Assembly: GCA_036504535.1 (NCBI GenBank)
Contig: DASXUY010000024.1
Location: forward strand, 34,489-98,488
DNA length: 64,000 nt
Reading direction: 5' to 3'
Origin: JARLGU01 sp036504535
GTDB lineage: Bacteria > Armatimonadota > Armatimonadia > Armatimonadales > Capsulimonadaceae
A program made the translations under genes and the position numbers. Of the stretch, positions 60,989 to 64,000 are shown piece by piece (the stretch's first letter is position 1; each line of letters starts with the position of its first letter). The notes below the pieces were generated by a model. That model searched no databases and was not told where the DNA came from. It saw nothing but the letters and a program-made list of their open reading frames with translations.

Positions 60989-62824
60989 CTACCGCGCCCG
61001 CAACGCGTTCAAGATCACCGCAGCGTCGAGCACCTCCTGCAACAGAGCTCCCGTCGGCGCCGAGATATGTCCCGTCGCCGCAACTACCATCAACGCAAAG
61101 CTCACTCCGAGGCCGATATAAATACTCTGCTTGGCAATTCTAAGCATCCGCTGCCCTATCCACATCGCCTCGCCAACCTTCCGAACATCGTCGACCAGCA
61201 GCACCATATCCGCCGCCTCGGCTGAGATCCCTGATCCATGAGCGCCCATCGCTACGCCCACCGATGCGATCGCAAGCGCTGGAGCATCGTTGATACCGTC
61301 CCCAACCATCACCAGCGGCGAGTATCGCTTCTTCAGGGCAACAACATTCGTCACCTTGTCCTCGGGCAAGAGGTCGGCAGCAACTGTGTCGATCCCCGCT
61401 TCCTTGGCCACTTTATTGGCATGTTCCGCCTTATCGCCGGTCAACATAACCGTCTTTCGAACGCCCATGCTCTTGAGGCGCGCCATCATCTCCGGGACGC
61501 CAGGTCTGATCTTGTCATTGAACAAGATCGCGCCGGCAGGATTGTCATCAATGGCCACGTAGGTCGCGAGGCCGCTCGAATAGTCGCCTGGCGGGATTGA
61601 GTGGCCCGTGCATTCCAACAGAAAGCGGGGTGACCCGATACGAATATGCTTACCGTCGACCATCCCCTCGACCCCTTTGCCTGGTATTTCCCGGAAGTTT
61701 GTAGGGATGGAGAGCGTATTGCCAGCCGCGACGGCGGCGGCGGTGAGAGTCTTGCCAAGAACATGCGCTGAGAGCTGCTCGACTGATCCAGCCGCAGTAA
61801 TGACCTGATCTTTGGTGAACCCGTCAAACGCCACAATGTCGGAGACGACCGGCGAACCGAATGTCAGCGTGCCTGTCTTATCGAACACGAACGCTTGCGC
61901 GCGACCGATCTGCTCAATCGCTGCCCCACCTTTCACGATAATGCCCTCATGTGCCGCGCGGTTTATGCCGCTGATAACAGCCACGGGAACTGCGAGGATT
62001 AGCGGGCAGGGCGTTGCGACAACCAGAACGCTTAAAATCGTGTGGTAATTGCCAGTGTATGCCCATCCAATCGCGCACATAACCAGGGTGATCGGTGTGA
62101 ACCAGACCGCGTATGTGTCCGCGAGGCGCTGAATTGGCGGCTTCTCTTCCTGAGCCTGGCGCACCAACTCGACAATCCGCGAATACTGACTATCGGCCGC
62201 CACCTTGACCGCGCGGTATTCGAACGCGTCCCCGGTGTTAACGCTGCCGCTGAGAAGTTCATCGCCAGCCTCCTTGGGACGTCCAAGCGGCTCACCAGTA
62301 AGCGCCGATTCATCGACTTCCGCCAGCGCCGACAAAAGAGCGCCGTCGACCGGAAGAATGTCGCCGGGACGCACCACGAGGGTATCACCAACGGCAACGT
62401 CTGCAACATCTATATCGGCAAGCTGATCACCAGTGCGTCTGTGCGCAATGCGAGGAGCGCGAGCGAGGAGCTCGTCAAGAGAACTGGACGCGCGCCGCAA
62501 GCTGTACGACTCAAGCGCCTCGCCACCGGTCTGCATGAGCAGCACAATCGCGCCAGCGAACGCCTGGTCCATGGCGACAGCAGTAACAATTGCAAGCATC
62601 GCTACTACATCCGACGCAAAATTGCCCTTAAGCATGCCGAGCAATGTGCGCCAGACGATTGGAAACCCGCCAATAACAAGCGTGACCATCCAGATGATAT
62701 GGCCAATGGAATCGTTGAACGGATGAATAATCGACCCAACAGTCAGGCCAACCAGCGCGAAGACAGCTACAGGGCTTTCGCGGACAACAGTCAGGAGTTT
62801 GTTCAATTCAGGTACCCCAGTCAA
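60989..62824 (-). CDS. P1B-type metal-transporting ATPase without N-terminal metal-binding domain
   Basis: 611 residues. P-type ATPase motifs: SALTGEP (173-179), DKTGTLT with phosphorylated Asp315, HVLGKTL (in place of the SEHPLA helix), MLTGDK and VMVGDGINDAP. The membrane metal site is TPCP (271-274) rather than CPC, placing it with TPC-type P1B pumps, whose ions are less well known. No N-terminal CxxC domain, so it is shorter than CopA/ZntA. It probably exports a divalent metal; the ion is not readable. Start is a TTG at 62824 with no clear ribosome-binding site. No metalloregulator is adjacent. Confidence 0.92.
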   Translation of the reverse strand: MTGVPELNKLLTVVRESPVAVFALVGLTVGSIIHPFNDSIGHIIWMVTLVIGGFPIVWRTLLGMLKGNFASDVVAMLAIVTAVAMDQAFAGAIVLLMQTGGEALESYSLRRASSSLDELLARAPRIAHRRTGDQLADIDVADVAVGDTLVVRPGDILPVDGALLSALAEVDESALTGEPLGRPKEAGDELLSGSVNTGDAFEYRAVKVAADSQYSRIVELVRQAQEEKPPIQRLADTYAVWFTPITLVMCAIGWAYTGNYHTILSVLVVATPCPLILAVPVAVISGINRAAHEGIIVKGGAAIEQIGRAQAFVFDKTGTLTFGSPVVSDIVAFDGFTKDQVITAAGSVEQLSAHVLGKTLTAAAVAAGNTLSIPTNFREIPGKGVEGMVDGKHIRIGSPRFLLECTGHSIPPGDYSSGLATYVAIDDNPAGAILFNDKIRPGVPEMMARLKSMGVRKTVMLTGDKAEHANKVAKEAGIDTVAADLLPEDKVTNVVALKKRYSPLVMVGDGINDAPALAIASVGVAMGAHGSGISAEAADMVLLVDDVRKVGEAMWIGQRMLRIAKQSIYIGLGVSFALMVVAATGHISAPTGALLQEVLDAAVILNALRAR

Positions 62825-63065
62825 GGCGTCAGCAGTTTACAATTCGCCTACGAGTGATCACCCCCAAATTGCTCAATTGGCAACCAGGCAGCACCACCGT
62901 CCTGAGTATAGCGACTCAAACCATGCCATTACATCCCCACCCTGTAGGACTATCGAAACTCAACCCCCAATCAAAGTGTCAAAATAAAAATCATCCCCAT
63001 ATCAATATTGAAATAATAAGGTACAATTTATATATAACAGAAAGAGCGACGGCCAACATTTCTGA
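62825..63065. other. AT-richer intergenic region upstream of the P1B ATPase
   Basis: 240 bp. The first part would hold the ATPase promoter; from 62980 to 63050 it is strongly A+T-rich (AATTTATATATAAC). No gene supported. Confidence 0.35.
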
Positions 63066-63131
63066 GTGCCATGGACATTCTTATGTCCGGCACTTTCAAG
63101 CACTTCAGAACCGTAGGTTTAAACCTACGGT
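63066..63131. repeat. REP-like hairpin and 22-bp perfect palindrome
   Basis: 63066-63093: GTGCC-at-GGACA-ttctta-TGTCC-GGCAC hairpin with a 2-nt bulge. 63110-63131: ACCGTAGGTTT/AAACCTACGGT, a perfect 22-bp palindrome. They border the array that follows and look like parts of the same composite repeat. Confidence 0.7.
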
Positions 63132-63132
63132 A

Positions 63133-63753
63133 GACGGCTCCGCCGTCTCTATCCGGTGGGTCGGAGACCCTATCTTCAATAACTAACCACGTCGTTCACG
63201 GCGTGGTCCGGACGGCGTTCACGGCATGGACGACGTTCACGGCGTGGTGGGGATGGCGGAGCCGTCCCGTTCCGGTGGGTCGTAGACCCTATCTTCAATA
63301 ACTAACCACGTACTTCAGTGCGTGGTCTGAACGGCGTGCGTGGCCTGGACGGCGGGCACGGCAGTTCGGACGACGTTCACGGCATGGACGACGTTCACGG
63401 CATGGACGACGTTCACGGCACGGCGTTCACGGCATGGACGACGTTCACGGCGCGGCCTGGACGGCGGGCATGGCATGGACGGCGTTCACGGCGTGGTCCG
63501 GCCAGCGCTTACGGCGTAGCGTGGGCGTCGTTCACGCCATGGTCCGGACGGCGGTCAGGGCCTGGTCTGGACGCGTTCACGGCGCCGTCCGAACGTCGGT
63601 CACGGCGTGGCCCGTATGTTGGGCGTGGTCCGGACGCCGTTCACGGCAACGTCCGGACGCGGTCACGGCGTGGCCTGCGTGTCGTTCACGGCGTGGTGGG
63701 GATGGCGGAGCCGTCCCGTTCCGGTGGGTCGGAGACCCTATCTTCAATTACTA
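63133..63753. repeat. Array of two-hairpin units and an 18-bp minisatellite
   Basis: Three related units begin with GGTGGGTCG(G/T)(A/G)GACCC and TATCTTCAATAACTA, and two go on to CCACGTnn-TTCA-nnGCGTGG (63188-63207, 63307-63326). A 64-bp block at 63240-63304 returns almost identical at 63690-63753. Between them GACGACGTTCACGGCATG is repeated three times nearly perfectly (63369-63422) and degenerates into GTTCACGGC-containing units up to 63690. A frame through it (63318-63830) is repeat-encoded and not called. Confidence 0.75.
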
Positions 63754-63884
63754 GGAGCCTGTCCCGGAATTATCCGGCTAAAGTGGCGATGCTTATAGAC
63801 TATCAGCGCGTAAGTTCGCCACCTTGTTAAATGCCGTCGACTTTTTAGTTTGCGGTGTTCAAATCTGGGCTTTTCACGCCCGTA

Positions 63885-63998
63885 TTAGACGCCTTCGAGG
63901 GCGAATTGGATTCGATTTGCCGAGCATTCGTTGCGATTTGCCCGTTTCGGTGCCACCACAAGCGTACCGCCTGCTTTAGCCGTCTTGTAACGGATGTA
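63885..63998 (-). pseudogene. Possible TnpB (IS200/IS605) C-terminal remnant, cut by the window edge
   Basis: A 37-residue tail reads YKTAKAGGTLVVAPKRANR then NECSA..., ending at a TAA at 63885. It resembles the TnpB segment YKAxxAGxxVVxVxPxxTSxxCSxCG before the zinc finger, but the CxxC pair is missing, so it would be a decayed copy. The other open frame here (to 63845, ending KSPDLNTAN) is an alternative. Nearby TTCA-loop hairpins are of the sort found at ends of IS200/IS605 elements, which supports the reading but does not prove it. Confidence 0.3.
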
Positions 63999-64000
63999 CT

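Noticed and set aside
63180..63700. Possible CRISPR array
   Set aside because: Units are 18 bp with no unique spacers and no cas gene in the window; it is a tandem minisatellite.
63318..63830. 170-codon frame with VHGMDD repeats
   Set aside because: Encoded entirely by the minisatellite and flanking blocks; no ribosome-binding site; the repeat is not protein-driven because units shift frame.
1..64000. tRNA, rRNA or other structural RNA genes
   Set aside because: No GGTTCRANTCC-type T-arm with a matching acceptor stem and no rRNA stretch was noticed on either strand; a tRNAscan/Infernal run would settle this.

Overview
The window reads as chromosomal DNA of a free-living diderm bacterium with moderately high GC. 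Envelope markers point to an outer membrane: a Wza-like polysaccharide export protein, an ADP-heptose pathway, a predicted outer-membrane barrel and many secreted proteins. The amidase / GerMN / murI / rph / rdgB order resembles the racE-gerM-rph neighbourhood of Firmicutes. Together with a class II NrdJ, an ApgM-type mutase, HAF repeats and abundant glycan enzymes this suggests a diderm of the Terrabacteria side, such as Armatimonadota. That placement is an inference; no rRNA gene is present.

Layout. 1-4.7 kb: a truncated secreted protein, an AT-rich strip with a Phd/VapC toxin-antitoxin pair, a PhyH-like dioxygenase, an S9-like hydrolase, a small orphan gene and a lone TIR-like protein. 4.8-8.5 kb: nrdR-nrdJ. 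9-12.8 kb: a degenerate M48-like membrane protein, mgsA, a barrel protein and an acetyltransferase. 12.9-16.8 kb: gyrB followed 11 bp later by an ABC/OLD-like ATPase that overlaps a small PD-(D/E)XK protein, the best candidate here for an undescribed (defence-like) system. 17-23.7 kb: a toroid glycan enzyme, HEAT-like and ankyrin proteins, an SbcD-like nuclease and a flavin-type split barrel. 23.8-28.2 kb: a GspE-type ATPase fused to an excisionase-type HTH, EamA-ogt and a secreted PsbP/DcrB-like protein.

28.4-39.8 kb: a heparinase-like beta-sandwich protein, a HAF-repeat protein, apgM, a tandem pair of secreted paralogues, an SDR and a GH42 beta-galactosidase. 40-47.9 kb: Wza-like export protein, tsaE-tsaB, then a GntR/LacI-type regulator divergent from a heptose operon (PfkB kinase-HAD fusion, rfaE2, hldD) with mirrored operator-like sites between them. 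48-49.7 kb: a stress-type group (KGG protein, YtxH-like and DUF948-like proteins). 50-55.3 kb: the cell-wall/nucleotide operon. 55.7-62.8 kb: a secreted protein, a FemAB-like transferase, a PAS-GGDEF-EAL protein and a P1B-type ATPase. 62.9-64 kb: no intact gene, but hairpins, a perfect 22-bp palindrome, an 18-bp minisatellite and a possible TnpB remnant.

Intergenic DNA is rich in dispersed hairpin repeats. Several families recur across the window, and in two places a repeat supplies the end of a coding sequence (murI and the GGDEF-EAL gene). No tRNA, rRNA or CRISPR array was seen.
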